Positions 11,301 through 22,929 of a stretch of DNA of 58,797 bases are shown piece by piece. This DNA comes from Spirogloea muscicola. Its lineage: Eukaryota > Streptophyta > Zygnematophyceae > Spirogloeales > Spirogloeaceae. Position numbers and translations under genes: made by a program. Location of the stretch: the NCBI GenBank assembly GCA_009602725.1, contig WELB01000048.1:393748-452544 (forward strand), given 5' to 3'. Position 1 is the stretch's first letter. Every line of letters begins with the position of its first letter. Below the pieces are notes generated by a model, which saw nothing but the letters and a program-made list of their open reading frames with translations, made no database searches and was not told where the DNA came from.

Positions 11301-14300
11301 GTACCTTTCACGCCAATGGAGCACAGCCAGCGGTATCAGTGTGCGCCACACTCCTCTTTGGAAATGACATGTGCACAAACAAGTGCCAGAAGCAAGAGCA
11401 TCACATTCACAGTACTTGGTTTAGGCTTGGAGTCCGGGGTCCCACAGACTACTGCTAAACACACATGCAATGTGAATCTTGTAAACCTGTGCTCCACAGT
11501 GGCGGTGCACTGCAAGAGCCCTGACGAACTGTGCAGAGTCTGCGATGCTCGGATCCTGGAATGCCAGATCACAGTTGCATCGTCAATTAGTGAAGCCCAC
11601 AAATGCTTTAAGCTTTTGAAAATGATTCTGACATCCCAAGATCAGGAGCATCATCTCCCAGTACAAGCAAAACATGTCAACCTGCCGCAGATTGAGCAGC
11701 ATACCAAATTACGCTGGTCACTGAGGAGAAAGAAAGCTGAAGCTGATTTTGCAGACACTCTTTTGAGATCCACGTAGTTCAAAGCATCTCCCTCTTTGAA
11801 CTCCACCAAGCCGTTGTACTGAGCTACCAGTGACTTCAAGTCAAAGCTGCACTTTGCACCTAGTCTTAGTCATGCCAACCAAGAAGACATCTGCTGCTAA
11901 AGACTTTAGTTGTAGAGAATGAGGTCAACACAGCGAGCTCCATGTCTATACACACAGTTGCACCAAAGGATTTGTGCATAGAGCTATGCAGGGAGTATGA
12001 GCACTTACGATGGCTTGTACGGAGCCAAGATGACAACATGAAGTGGATATGCTGACAGATCTGCAAAGTACATGACGTGCAACCAGTGCTTATAAGTGAC
12101 AGTGGCCACTGCTAACGAATAGCACAATGTGTGTCCTGCCATCTGCAGTGTTTTTGTGCAGATCTTCACCTTGAGAATGACGAGGATGGTAAAACTCGAA
12201 AAGGAAGGCTTGGATCGTCTCAAAGGTCAGATTGCCGGAGATGATTATGTAGCGCGATCCCACAACCTTCTGTGCTGAGAAAGAACCACCGTAAGGCCTG
12301 GACATTGCCCAATATGAAGTTGTTAGTATTACAAGGCTGTGGTTGCAGGCATTTGATTGAAGCTTAATACAGGGCTGTCTTTTGCAGACTTGTTAATAAA
12401 GGTTGACATAGGAATGATGATTTGTGCTAAGTGCACAGAGATATAGGCATTGCCCACAACGTCACATACTTGTTAAGAGTGCATCGTGTCTTCAACATCA
12501 GGTGGTCTGCTTGATAGAAATAAGTCTAGTGATGAAGTATACCGACGAGAAACAATCTCAAGTATGCGGTTGATCTGAAGTGGCAGAATAGCTATTGTTG
12601 CAAGGATTGTGCAAATGATGACAAAACGCCCCCAGGAAGATTTGGGAGTAATATCACCATACCCTACAGTTGAGATCTGCATTCAAGAGACAAAGTTGGT
12701 CCACACGACAGCATCATCAGAACATGAGGCCTTTGAAGCAAGATAGCCTCAGAAAAAGTGCAAGCAAGCAAGCGAGGCTGTCTGCTGTGACTCAGAAGCT
12801 CCAGAGTGCTTCGCCAGCTTAAATCTAAAATCAAGAGTAGCCTCAGAGTGGTTGTCACTAAGTTGTTCACTGTACCGTGACAATTGTCAAATAGAAAGCC
12901 TCATAAAAGGATATGCAGCCATACACCGAGTTGCAAGATAAGCTCTCTTTCACAGAATTCGGAGTAGCTTTGTACTCAACCCATTGCAATGTGCCAGCAG
13001 TAATGAAGACTGCGCAAATCAATCACACCAACAGTGCACAGTTAGGTCTCATTTGCCACAGACATTGCTAAGCCTAGAATGACTGCACTGTCTGATGCAG
13101 CATTGTATGTACAGTCCATCACACAACCTACAGGTCACCACCATATTTAATTTCAACTGAATGACTGTGCGGAAACAACATTTACAATTGTGGAAGATAG
13201 TAAGCAATATGTCAACACGTCAATCAACTCAAAAGTGTACTAACTTACGGATTCCCAGAATGTATATTACAAGAGTCAAGACCTGCTGGATGATGGTGCT
13301 ATCAATTATGCCCCATCTCTGAAAAGATTTTATTGGCCTGCCAATTGCATTTTCAGCAATAATGTTTCATACTATGAGACTGTGGCATCGGTGATAAAGT
13401 GTAAGACTATCAATTGAAGTAAAGCCCAACTGGAATTAAACTGCTATTTGAGTACGTTTCTGAAGATGATTACTGCTCCTATGAAATTGAGGCCTCCTCC
13501 TGCATGTGGTGGACTTGTCTGGTAGCATGCTTGCCACAAGCTTGATCAAGGACTTGGCCTGCAAATGCATCAGAATTGTTTGCAAGTCTGTCCAGCATAT
13601 GTAGCCGGTGGGGACACAGATTGGCCAGCTTCGTACCGGAGAACCCGGAGAATGAGTAATATTCTGAAAATTGCCCCATCTCTGCCTGTACCCCTGGCTT
13701 GGCAGAGTGAGAAGAGCAACGATGGCTGATGAGTAAATCGCAACCATCCCTGGAACTTTTGGAAAGCGGGTTCATCTAAGCACCAGCAGCACATAATAGG
13801 AACTGCTCAACACAGACCACCGTGCAGCAATATGGAGAAAGCCTCAATTCATGAGAGAATATTGGCATCAGAGGAGCAAGACGAGACTCACGTCGCAAAG
13901 AAGAAGAGCGGAATTGTGCTCAGGAGGTCAATAATGCCAGGAGGAGAGAAGACATAGTGCAGCCTAACCTGGGCACTGTAATGAAAAAGGCATGAGAGAC
14001 ATGTCTGACCTGATACAAGATATGGCATCCAGTCTGACCCGATGCCTGCACACTATGAAGGCCCTGTCAAACAGAATCTACAACTCAGGCTTGACTTATG
14101 GGATTAACCAAGGGGGAGTACCTGTACAATTTGAGAGCGTAGTCAATGACAAAGAATGCGCTGATGGCAGCAAGCCAGTGTCGAATACCCGCATCTTCAT
14201 GTTTGTGGTACCTGCATGAGCAAGGAGATATACAATTGGGATAGAGAGCCACCGCACTCTGTTGCCTATGGCAAGCATTGGAACATAAGCCTGCATGGGT

Positions 14301-14868
14301 TACTTCACCTCGGTACAGGTGGCGTGATATTCAAATCTGTGGATCAATTGCAGATTCATCAAAAGATTGAGCACCACAGCACAAAGAAGCCCGATCAATG
14401 GTGAATGATTACTCACGTTGAAATTACATAGAAGACAACAGATACAAGACCACCCACAAACTCCATCTGAAAGAGCAGATCACGTCAGACATGGTCCATG
14501 TTGTCTAGATTGTCAGTCTTGAGAGTTCCTAATGCATGCACTTGAATATAACCCAACAAACAGGCACAACTTGGACCTGTGATTGAGTTGCACTGTCACC
14601 TCCAGCACCTGAAAGCTTGGCTTGTAGTCTTGCTCCATTGATTACTAATGCTGATCTATGACCGCTTACGATGAAGGCAGAGGCTAATGCACTGTAGTGC
14701 TTGGGCTATGGCAGCTGGAGACCCACTCACCATTATAAGAATCACTCCCAGCCAGCCTTGTCGAATCGCGCTGCGCACCTTCAAGGTTGGCGGTGTGCTT
14801 CCATACAGTACAGAGTCATGATAGCTTGCCAACACATCCTGCATCACGCATGCAGAGCTTGTTGACAT
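8371..14868 (-). CDS. Slo/BK-like calcium-activated potassium channel with two RCK domains
   Basis: A long chain of small exons encodes a channel alpha subunit of the plasma membrane or an internal membrane. Reading from the N-terminus: membrane segments at 14731-14868, 14417-14466 and 14304-14336; FFVIDYALKLY (14122-14211); SPPGIIDLLSTIPLFFF (13892-13975); an Arg-spaced S4, FRILLILRVLR (13637-13681); S5 and pore turret (12876-13009); the selectivity filter TVGYGDITP (12543-12676). Next comes the BK-type linker RRPYGGS and RCK1 with SRYIIISGNLTFETIQAF (12170-12297), EGDALNYVDLKRV near 11.75 kb, and TTFVTNLFKS near 10.9 kb. RCK2 follows (GDVGLVIAP near 10.4 kb, then NGSPLYELDLMRAG, SFYNRHVATIVDLL, and a last exon ending FDLVFAIG at 8371). 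A D6 acidic run near 10.43 kb and a long low-complexity linker separate the RCK domains. RCK1 middle exons (11.0-11.6 kb) are only roughly placed. Family assignment is firm; calcium gating is inferred from the family. Confidence 0.85.
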
Positions 14869-14944
14869 GGGAGTACTGAAATAGTTAAATCAACACATCT
14901 GGTCTTGGAAGCAGGCTTCTTGCTTCTGAAGTTGAGATACTTTT

Positions 14945-15397
14945 ACCTTGGTGGCCTTGATACGCTTGACCTTCTCAGGCTGACGGTTGAGGTGATTGAG
15001 CACCCCAGTGACATTCTCAGGAAGGAGGTCTTCCAAGCTGACATGGACTCCTGCTTCTCTGATTGTCTCAGTGAGGGTACTCCTACTCTTGCCACGCTTA
15101 GGACGTCTTGAGCTGGTTTCCTCATTGCTGCTGATGGTGAAATGGCCAGAGCTTGATATCTACAGCGATGAGATGCTGATTCGTCGTGAGTAGGTATTAG
15201 AACTCAAGCTCAAGCTCAAGCTCAAGCTCAAGCACATGGAGAGTCATGTAATGATGATGACTCACCAGGTACTTGCGGGACTTTATTAGTTGATGCTTGA
15301 CAGGTCCATCTTCTGTTGGCTCAACGGGCGTGGATAGCACTGGGACTGATAATTCCAGAAGTGGAGTCTCGCCTCCCTGGAAGGCCCTGCCAAACAT
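14945..15397 (-). CDS. Probable N-terminal exons upstream of the channel
   Basis: Two exons join in phase 0: a start MFGRAFQGGETPLLEL at 15397 leading to a gtgagt donor near 15265, then a second exon from about 15155 (acceptor ctgtag) to about 14945 reading SSSGHFTISSNEETSS and a basic PKRGKSRS stretch. They could be the cytosolic N-terminus of the potassium channel, since the next coding exon on the same strand starts at about 14868. However, the splice phase between 14945 and the next exon does not fit by simple GT-AG joining. They may instead belong to a separate small gene or use a non-canonical site. No domain is recognised. Confidence 0.4.
15203..15233. repeat. Hexanucleotide microsatellite (CTCAAG)n
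   Basis: About five tandem CTCAAG units lie in the short intron between the two N-terminal exons described above. Confidence 0.9.
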
Positions 15398-15639
15398 GGG
15401 GTAACAACCAAACCAAGCGCCAAAGAATCAGTCTCCTCCTGAAGAGGACGTCGTGAATTTGCCCAATGTCCAATGCGTGTCTCAGCTCTGGAGATGTGTG
15501 CCACCATTTCCCAGGTCCCTTTGCTGAACCACACCTGATAAGCATTTGTCGATCTGCGATACAACAATCTCTAATGCTGACAGTTCAAGTAAGTACAATC
15601 TCTGCAGTAGGTTTGCAGTCCCTGCGGACGAGTGCGGGC

Positions 15640-16245
15640 GTCACAGACCTGAGCCCTTGTTGCTCCTGAAGGACTTTCCTGGCCGCCTTTTGGAAGCGAC
15701 CTGCCATCCACCTGGAGGGTGTCGATCGCTGCTCAAGTGCCTGAAGGGACCAGCCTGGCCGTTGATTGCCTCATCCCAGCGGTGAACAGCCTGACCACCG
15801 TAAGCCAGCTCGGTGGCTTGTCCGCTGCATCTGTGACGGCGTCGGACGTCGACTGCAGCGGCAAGCCGCCACCACGGTCGGCAGCCAGCCTCGTGAGAGC
15901 GCAGGTCGCCAACACCTGCACGTCCGCGACCAGCAGGAGCTATGGGAAGCAAGCTCCGAGCTCCGACCTGCCCGTGGCTCAGCCTCCGCCGGCCGCGCAG
16001 CCGCGGGCGGCCCGGCCGTCGCAGCGCCAATGGCAGCAGGCAGTGCTGACGACCACGAGGACAGGAAACTTCGTCAAGAAAGACGGATATGGGTTTATTA
16101 AGAGATGGAGGGCCGGTTGGGGCGAGGGCTGTGAAATGCCAGCGATGGAAGCGATGACAGGGGTCAAGAGAAGACAATGGCAGTGGAAAAAGCAAGCTCG
16201 GTCAGAAAAGTGCACACACGGCCATTGCCTTACATTGGAATAGCA
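15640..16245. other. GC-rich open stretch of unknown status
   Basis: A GC-rich patch keeps long open frames on both strands (plus 15719-16243, minus 15641-16195) but shows no motif or splice structure I recognise. Its right end (about 16100-16150) carries a minus-strand retroelement 3' module (gagggctgtgaaatgcc type), so part of it may be element-derived. I do not assign a gene. Confidence 0.3.
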
Positions 16246-16479
16246 TGTGTTTCTCTTCCTTTTCTGCTATCTGGCTCATTTTTCACCCGCAAATCTTTGG
16301 AGCAACCCCCCCGTCAGTCCCGCCTGTGGCCTGGCTCTCCAACCGCCGCGGGCGGCCGTCGCGCATCGGCTGCTCGCGCGTAATGCGACTCTCGGTCGTT
16401 GACCAGGGATTAGTAGAGACGGTGAGCTCCCACTGGAAACTTCAAACTTGTTCATTGCTTTACCGCTAACCAATCACCA

Positions 16480-16745
16480 TCGCCCTGGCATCTGTTGGAA
16501 GAGTCTCTATTCCAGCTGCATGTTACTCCGACTTGCGGCTGCTGACTCGGGATACTAAGCTCCCATTCGCTGTAGTCTCTTGCATAGCTGTGTGCATTTG
16601 GCGCCTCTCGGCCCTTAGAAAAGAAAGCGCTTTGGACCTTAGAGCTTGGACCTTGGACCTTGTTCATGCTTTCTGGGCTGGCTTTGCCAGCCACTCTTCT
16701 CTATGGGCGAGCACATTCTTTCTGGGCTAGCTTCTCAATCATGCC
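16480..16745 (+). mobile_element. LINE C-terminal tail plus 3' modules
   Basis: The plus strand reads SDLRLLTR near 16535, with the final GY-stop put out of frame by one missing base. It continues into a conserved tract (ttcgctgtagtctcttgcatagctg type) and the hairpin GGGCTGGC TTT GCCAGCC at 16675-16692, then ctatgggcgagc. The same order of modules recurs near 28310-28400 and 29035-29110. Confidence 0.6.
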
Positions 16746-16839
16746 GCTCCAGCAGAAAGGGCGACAGGCCTCCACGCCCGGTGAGTCGACCCGCTGGCCA
16801 CTGCACTGGCTGGTGGACTGCGCTAATTTGCAGATGTGG

Positions 16840-17300
16840 TGACGACAGACGCGTTCGACCGCGCCACACCCCACTCTCATTGCCTCCAAGGCAGGGCATG
16901 CGGTGGCCAGTGCTGCTCGAGGCAAGGAGGTGAAGTATAGTGATCCTCCGCGGGAGGACGAGTTGTTCCCCCTTGCCCACTCGATGGCCACGGCGCGCTC
17001 AGCGCTCGGTGGCTCGAGCTCCTGCGCCGGCTAGCGTGCGGCGCTGTGTGGCTACGTTACCTCAGGGAGCAGGCCAATTATAATGCGGCAGGCTCTCTCG
17101 CTCAGGTGTATCGCATGCGCCAGTCAGTACCGCTGCAGCGGTCAATGGCACACGCGTTGCATCTGCGTGCCGGTCGCGCTTTGCTGCAGCCTCTGACAAT
17201 GGACAAAGGACCCGCTACCTGGAGACTAGTTTTTCTGACCTGCGGCTGCTCAACAGGGGATATTGAGTACCCAGTGGCCACTTGGATCGCTGTATGCTTT
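16840..17300 (+). mobile_element. LINE post-endonuclease segment and tail (family A-like)
   Basis: Reading plus: a VKYSDPPREDELFPLA segment near 16932, then NAAGSLAQVYRMRQSV near 17075, RAGRAL, and an end near 17275 reading LRLLNRGY in a shifted frame. This reproduces the domain order after the endonuclease of the 34379-38145 element. Frames are broken, so it is a pseudogene fragment. Confidence 0.6.
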
Positions 17301-17639
17301 GACGCTTTTCTGGCCCGTTCAACATCTGTGCATTCCTCTTCCTGGGCTGGCCAATAAGAGCCATCGCCCTCTACTGCAAGAGTCTCTCTCTCTTTCACAG
17401 CCCCCGCCCTATTGTGTACATTCCTTTCGTCACTCCGTTTCGGATTGGAAGAGCTATTTCTTCTTATTTTCTTGCTACAACCCGAGGGCGCGGCAGCCAA
17501 ACGCCCAAAGAAGAAGTGGCTCTCCCAAGGAAGGAAATTGCTCGCCCAAGGAAGGTAGGGGCTGGGAAATGGAATCCGCCATCTGGGAAAGGCCCGCCCA
17601 AAGAAGAAGGCTCGCCCATAGAGAAAGAAGAAGGCTCGC

Positions 17640-18225
17640 CCATAGAGAAAGAGGGGCTGGCAAAGCCAGCCCAAAAAGAATGGACAATCTCCAAAGCCGA
17701 AGAATGAGATGCCGAGGAAGGACTCCTCTACTCTACCAATCACGACAACATACTAGGGAAGCTCAGTACCCGCGAGTGAGCAACATCAGGTCCGAGTAGC
17801 TCGAGGCAGGGAAGGAGGCACTCCGCCGAGACCCGGAGGCCGCGGCCAGAGCGCGTCCTGCGCGCGTGTGACAGCGTGGGCAAGGGATCGCTGGAACGAT
17901 ACCGCCAAGCGCATGCGAAAGACCTGGCGAGCGACCCGGCGGCGTTGAAGCGGGGCAGCGCCCCGGGCGGACCCGACCGCCGATCAATAGCCTGACGAGC
18001 AAGCCGCTGGAGGAGATCCAGCCAGCGGCTGCCGAAGGCCCCGTGAACATCTATCGCCAGGGCCGCGAACTCATCACCGACCGGGTGAAAGAGGGGCTGG
18101 CAAAGCCAGCCCAAAAAGAATGGACAATGTCCAAAGCCGAAGAAGGAGATGCCGAGGAAGGACTCCTCTGCTCTACCAATCACGACAACATACTAGGGAA
18201 GCTCAGTACCCGCGAGTGAGAGTGG
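17640..18225 (-). mobile_element. Family C LINE tail flanked by 133-bp direct repeats
   Basis: The minus strand carries a coding remnant (about 18050-17763) that ends ASSYSDLMLLTRGY. The 3' block after it (17780-17648: 3' untranslated tract plus hairpin) occurs again at 18220-18088 with three mismatches in 133 bases. A third, inverted copy lies at 28704-28836. The second direct copy has no coding part attached on its other side. Confidence 0.65.
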
Positions 18226-18463
18226 ACAAGGTCCAAAGGCGCCTAAAACCACCAAAAACGGGGCGATGGCGTCAGCAGGCCCCGGGCTGCCCCTCGGCCG
18301 CCACGCAGCGCGCGCCCAGGCGGCTTTTGCCGCTCGGAGCCAAATTCGATATTTCGAAACCGATAACCCCCTCCCCTCTCCCGCCCTCCCCCCCGCGCTA
18401 ACCTCCCTCCCCGCTGCACCCCCGTACGCGTTCCCAGCCCCTCGCCTTTGAGCCCCCGCCACC

Positions 18464-19215
18464 NNNNNNNNNNNNNNNNNNNNNNNNNNNNNNNNNNNNN
18501 NNNNNNNNNNNNNNNNNNNNNNNNNNNNNNNNNNNNNNNNNNNNNNNNNNNNNNNNNNNNNNNNNNNNNNNNNNNNNNNNNNNNNNNNNNNNNNNNNNNN
18601 NNNNNNNNNNNNNNNNNNNNNNNNNNNNNNNNNNNNNNNNNNNNNNNNNNNNNNNNNNNNNNNNNNNNNNNNNNNNNNNNNNNNNNNNNNNNNNNNNNNN
18701 NNNNNNNNNNNNNNNNNNNNNNNNNNNNNNNNNNNNNNNNNNNNNNNNNNNNNNNNNNNNNNNNNNNNNNNNNNNNNNNNNNNNNNNNNNNNNNNNNNNN
18801 NNNNNNNNNNNNNNNNNNNNNNNNNNNNNNNNNNNNNNNNNNNNNNNNNNNNNNNNNNNNNNNNNNNNNNNNNNNNNNNNNNNNNNNNNNNNNNNNNNNN
18901 NNNNNNNNNNNNNNNNNNNNNNNNNNNNNNNNNNNNNNNNNNNNNNNNNNNNNNNNNNNNNNNNNNNNNNNNNNNNNNNNNNNNNNNNNNNNNNNNNNNN
19001 NNNNNNNNNNNNNNNNNNNNNNNNNNNNNNNNNNNNNNNNNNNNNNNNNNNNNNNNNNNNNNNNNNNNNNNNNNNNNNNNNNNNNNNNNNNNNNNNNNNN
19101 NNNNNNNNNNNNNNNNNNNNNNNNNNNNNNNNNNNNNNNNNNNNNNNNNNNNNNNNNNNNNNNNNNNNNNNNNNNNNNNNNNNNNNNNNNNNNNNNNNNN
19201 NNNNNNNNNNNNNNN
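18464..19215. other. Assembly gap (752 N)
   Basis: This is unresolved sequence. The missing N-terminal exons of the RPA1 gene downstream may lie here. Confidence 0.99.
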
Positions 19216-19340
<125 letters not shown>

Positions 19341-19739
19341 GGCGGCGGGGCCTCCGGCAGTGGCGGCTGCTCCGGCGCCGCCGCCGCCATGGCGCGGGAG
19401 CAGAGCTCCCGGGGCTCTGGGGTTTTGGGACCCCGGGGGATGAGTGACCCTGTCCAGGAGTAGTGGTGCCGGGGCTAATTGTTCACGCCTTTGATCACGC
19501 CGCACCGAGTGCCGTCCCGGTAACGGCTCAGTGTGACCGGCGGCGGATGGTTGCTTTTCCTGGCCCCCCAGCCCGGAAGGTTCCAGACGCGGCTGGCTTG
19601 ACGCGGGGCTAACGCGGTTGAGGGGGGCTTGACGCAGAGTGGGGCACCGCGGGCCACTGGCAGCGTGCTCGAAGCCCAACGCCGGGTTTTTCGGCGTCGC
19701 GCTAAACCCCAGTCCTCCGCTGCAGCTCGGCAGCGCGAG

Positions 19740-19741
<2 letters not shown>

Positions 19742-19835
<94 letters not shown>
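19742..19835. repeat. (CT)47 microsatellite forming an intron polypyrimidine tract
   Basis: About 47 CT units run without interruption into cgcag, the splice acceptor of the first visible RPA1 exon at 19840. The microsatellite is therefore the polypyrimidine tract of that intron. Confidence 0.9.
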
Positions 19836-19838
<3 letters not shown>

Positions 19839-19839
19839 G

Positions 19840-22104
19840 GTGTACTACATCTCCAAGGGCAATCTGCGGGCGGCAAACCGACAGTACAGCTCCGTGCCCA
19901 ACGACTATGAGATGAGCCTTGGGCCTGCATCAGAGGTAGTGGAGGCCGAGGACGACGGCGGCGCCGGCGCGCCCATCCCCACTGCCGCCGCCTTCCACTT
20001 CACCAAGATTGGCAACCTCGGCCCCAGTGTCGGCGGTCGGCAGCTCGTGGGTGAGGGCCCCATACCCACCAAATCTCCTCGAGGCTCGTCGTGGCAGCGG
20101 CAACGGCCTGGCTGCTGACTCTGGGGCGATTTGGTGCACAAGACGTGATCGGCGTGCTACAGAGCGTGGCGCCGGCGGCGAGCGTGCGGCGCAAGAGCGA
20201 CGGCTCCGAGATCCCCAAGCGCGAGATCACCATCGCCGACGACAGGTGGGCTCTCCGGCGCAGCCAGCCGCAGGCCGTGCTTTGCCTGCGCCCGGCAGCG
20301 GTCCCCAGCCCGATGACGACGAGCCGGCTGGCCGGCGGCGGCGGGCGGGGCGCAGCCAGAAGACGGTGGTCGTGAGCCTGTGGAACTCGCTGGCGACGGA
20401 GGAGGGCGAGCAGCTCGCGGTGCTCGCCGCGCACTCGCCTGTCGTGGCCATCAAGGGCCTCAAGGTCGGCGACTACCAGGGTGAGCCTCCCGGCGGCGCC
20501 TCTGCCAGCCGCTCACCGGCACTGAGCCCAGTTGCCAGCACATTTAGATAACTCCCACATAATTAGCGCAATTTCTGTAGCTGAGCTGTGCGCTGGAGCT
20601 GTTGATGTGGTGGCCCCCTGTGCCGGCTCGCTAATTGTCACCAGGAAAACTTGCGTGTATTGATATAATGTAAGGCCATAGTGGCCAAGTACAACGGCAA
20701 GCACATCTGGTGACATGCATTACGCAATTGACCAGCTCAGTAACCGCGGGTCAACACATAATGATCGCTAATTGATGGCAAACTGATGCCATCAGGGGTG
20801 TCTCTGGGGACGACCGGGCGGAGCGTGGTGGTGGTGAACCCCGACAGCCAGGAGGCTCGGGCGCTGCGGTCATGGTGAGGGCCTCCTCTCTCTGCCACCT
20901 GCCTCCGACACGGCGGCCGCAGCAGAAGCAGCAGCTGAGCGCCCTGCCCTTCGGCACTGATGGGCTTGACCGCTCACCGCAGGTTCGACAAGGGCGGCGG
21001 GAGGGAGGCGCCGCTCGCGCCAGCTGGGGCAGGCTTTGCCGGCCGGGCCTCTGGCGGCCGGTCCATGTACACCGAGCGCACCACGCTGCGGGCGCTGACG
21101 CAGCCGTCGGTTGGCCAGGATGGGGTAACGACCAAATGCCTGCCACCCATAATTACTGCCAATTTGCAGCCATCTTGGTGTGCTCGCTCGCAATTAAGGA
21201 ACGATGTATCAGAGCCGAAGCCGACGCCTCCTCGTGCCTGCGTGTCAGGTGGTGTACTTCAACGCGCGCGTCTTCCTGAGCTTCGTGAAAGCGGATCAGG
21301 CCATGTGGTACAGCGCATGCGAGGCCTGCAACCGCAAGGTCGCCGACTCCGGCGCCGACCAGTACTACTGCGAGGCCTGCCAGAAGACTTTCGCTTCATT
21401 CAAGCGCAGGTGGGGCCTGTCAGCTCGATTGCTGGTGCTCTCACTCTCAAGTTCAAGGTCTGGTCGGCATCAGCACAGCAAGTGGAGGTGGCAATTGCTT
21501 ACCGAGGGGCCTGTCATTTGACAGGTATGTCATGAATGCTAAGGCATCGGACGCGACCGGCGAGGCATGGCTCTCGGTCTTCAATGAGCAGGCGGAGCAG
21601 GTTCTGGGCATGCCAGCCGACGAAATCGCTGCCATTCGCAACAGCGTAAGAGCCACTTATGTCGATGACTTTGCCCCTCCCTATCGAACTGCAAACCTTG
21701 GCTGCAGTTCAGCTTTTGAAGTGCGGCCGAGCTCCATTCGGTTCACTTAGGCCAGTAAGACTTTGGCACATTGAGAGCCGTGACTCGGCAAAGCATGCTC
21801 GCATGGCAGATCAAACGAAACTGTGCTGAGTTGCAAGATTTGGGTGGGGCTATAGCAACCCAGAATGTTGCACAAAGCTGGACTTATTGTCTGAGCTGAA
21901 GATGCTTGCTTGGAACAGGACCCGAAGGCGTATGAGGCGGTTCTAAAGCGGGCATCGTATATGCGTCCTTACGTGCTGCGCCTCAGCGCGGTCGTGTCGG
22001 AGTACAGGGAGGAGCGGCGGCAACGTATCAGTGTGCGGAGCGTCCACGCCGTCGACTGGGCCGCCGAGAACCGTCTCCTGCTGGAGCAGATTGCGGCTTT
22101 CTGA
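19840..22104 (+). CDS. RPA1: Replication protein A 70-kDa subunit (N-terminus missing)
   Basis: Eight in-phase exons: 19840-20050, 20143-20245, 20356-20480, 20796-20874, 20983-21124, 21249-21409, 21525-21645, 21919-22104. The product is the single-stranded-DNA-binding large subunit of RPA, which acts in nuclear replication and repair. The visible part starts inside DNA-binding domain A (VYYISKGNLRAANRQYSS, NDYEMSLG), continues through domain B (DVIGVLQSVAP, KTVVVSLWNSLA, VAIKGLKVGDYQG) and domain C with a zinc ribbon (ACEACNRKV ... YYCEACQKTF; Cys spacing 2-13-2), and ends with the C-terminal helix region. The N-terminal domain and the start of domain A are absent; they should lie upstream of the (CT)n intron, in or near the gap. 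No frameshift is seen in the exons. Identification is confident from several conserved blocks. Confidence 0.92.
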
Positions 22105-22426
22105 AAGTGCGTGACGGCTGCCCTCTGGGCCCAAGATAGACCTTGGTGCATCTCCACATGCAGGCTGCACAGGCAGCTACCGGCGGGATGTGTACAGTGT
22201 TAACTTTCAGGCAAGTTCTATGGACAGTCTTGGGCATGGGCCTTGCTCTCTGTCGTCAACCATTGTTCGAGGACGCAAGGGAGGAGGCTGCCAGCTATCA
22301 AGCAAAAGCATGCTTGTCGCCTTTCCATGGTGCTTCATTGGGCTGCAGATGCTCACCTTTGCCAGTCACAAGCAAGGCTTGCAAAGCTGCCTTGCTGAAT
22401 GTGATGAGCGGCGACACCTGTGATCC

Positions 22427-22702
22427 TTATGGCGCAATGCCTTGCTGCTGCTCCTGAGCCTCCCTTTTCTTCTTCTTCACCTGCTCTTCTAGCCTCTTCT
22501 CCTGCGGCAAGCTCACTGCATAGGAGATGGCAAGCACTGTGTAGACAAAGTGATTGAGAGGCTTCACACGGCTGGGGCGGATGTACTTCTGGTGGTAGTC
22601 CTCGAGCCACGCTTGCCAACGCTCGTGCAGCTGCGCAAGCGCACGCCGCCATGCTGACACCGGTGTGCTTGTGCGGGTCCTCTCCAACAGCTTTGCTGCC
22701 AT
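22427..22702 (-). CDS. Small membrane protein, possibly mitochondrial ATP synthase subunit f
   Basis: A single exon of 91 residues runs from ATG at 22702 to stop at 22427; an in-frame ATG at 22741 would add 13 residues. The sequence has an amphipathic N-terminal part, then DYHQKYIRPSRVKPLNH, one hydrophobic segment (FVYTVLAISYAVSL), and a Lys/Glu-rich C-terminal tail. Size, the single membrane span and the YxxKYI..-basic-hydrophobic order resemble subunit f of mitochondrial F1Fo ATP synthase, but the family is short and divergent. The gene is convergent with RPA1, about 320 bases apart. I am confident that it is a real gene, less so about its name. Confidence 0.45.
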   Translation of the reverse strand: MAAKLLERTRTSTPVSAWRRALAQLHERWQAWLEDYHQKYIRPSRVKPLNHFVYTVLAISYAVSLPQEKRLEEQVKKKKREAQEQQQGIAP

Positions 22703-22929
22703 GGCTGGCAGCTGCCCTCGCAGCAACTGCAGGGGTGGCATAGCGTAGCTGGATGTGCGCCCTGCATCGCAGCTTGCAGCTCAACACAAGCAGGGGCCGA
22801 CATAAGCTGCTTGTTGTCTGTGCGTGGCTGCTTCATGGGGTTGTGAAGCACAGCATGCAGGGCCGAGTGTGAGTTCGTTGCATGGGCTGCAACAAGGCCA
22901 CAGTTGTGGGAGGACCAGAGGGCACTCAC

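Noticed and set aside
17648-18220. LTR retrotransposon with 133-bp LTRs
   Set aside because: The repeats are LINE 3' untranslated blocks, the interior is a fragment of a LINE C-terminus, and there are no gag-pol, primer-binding or TG...CA features.
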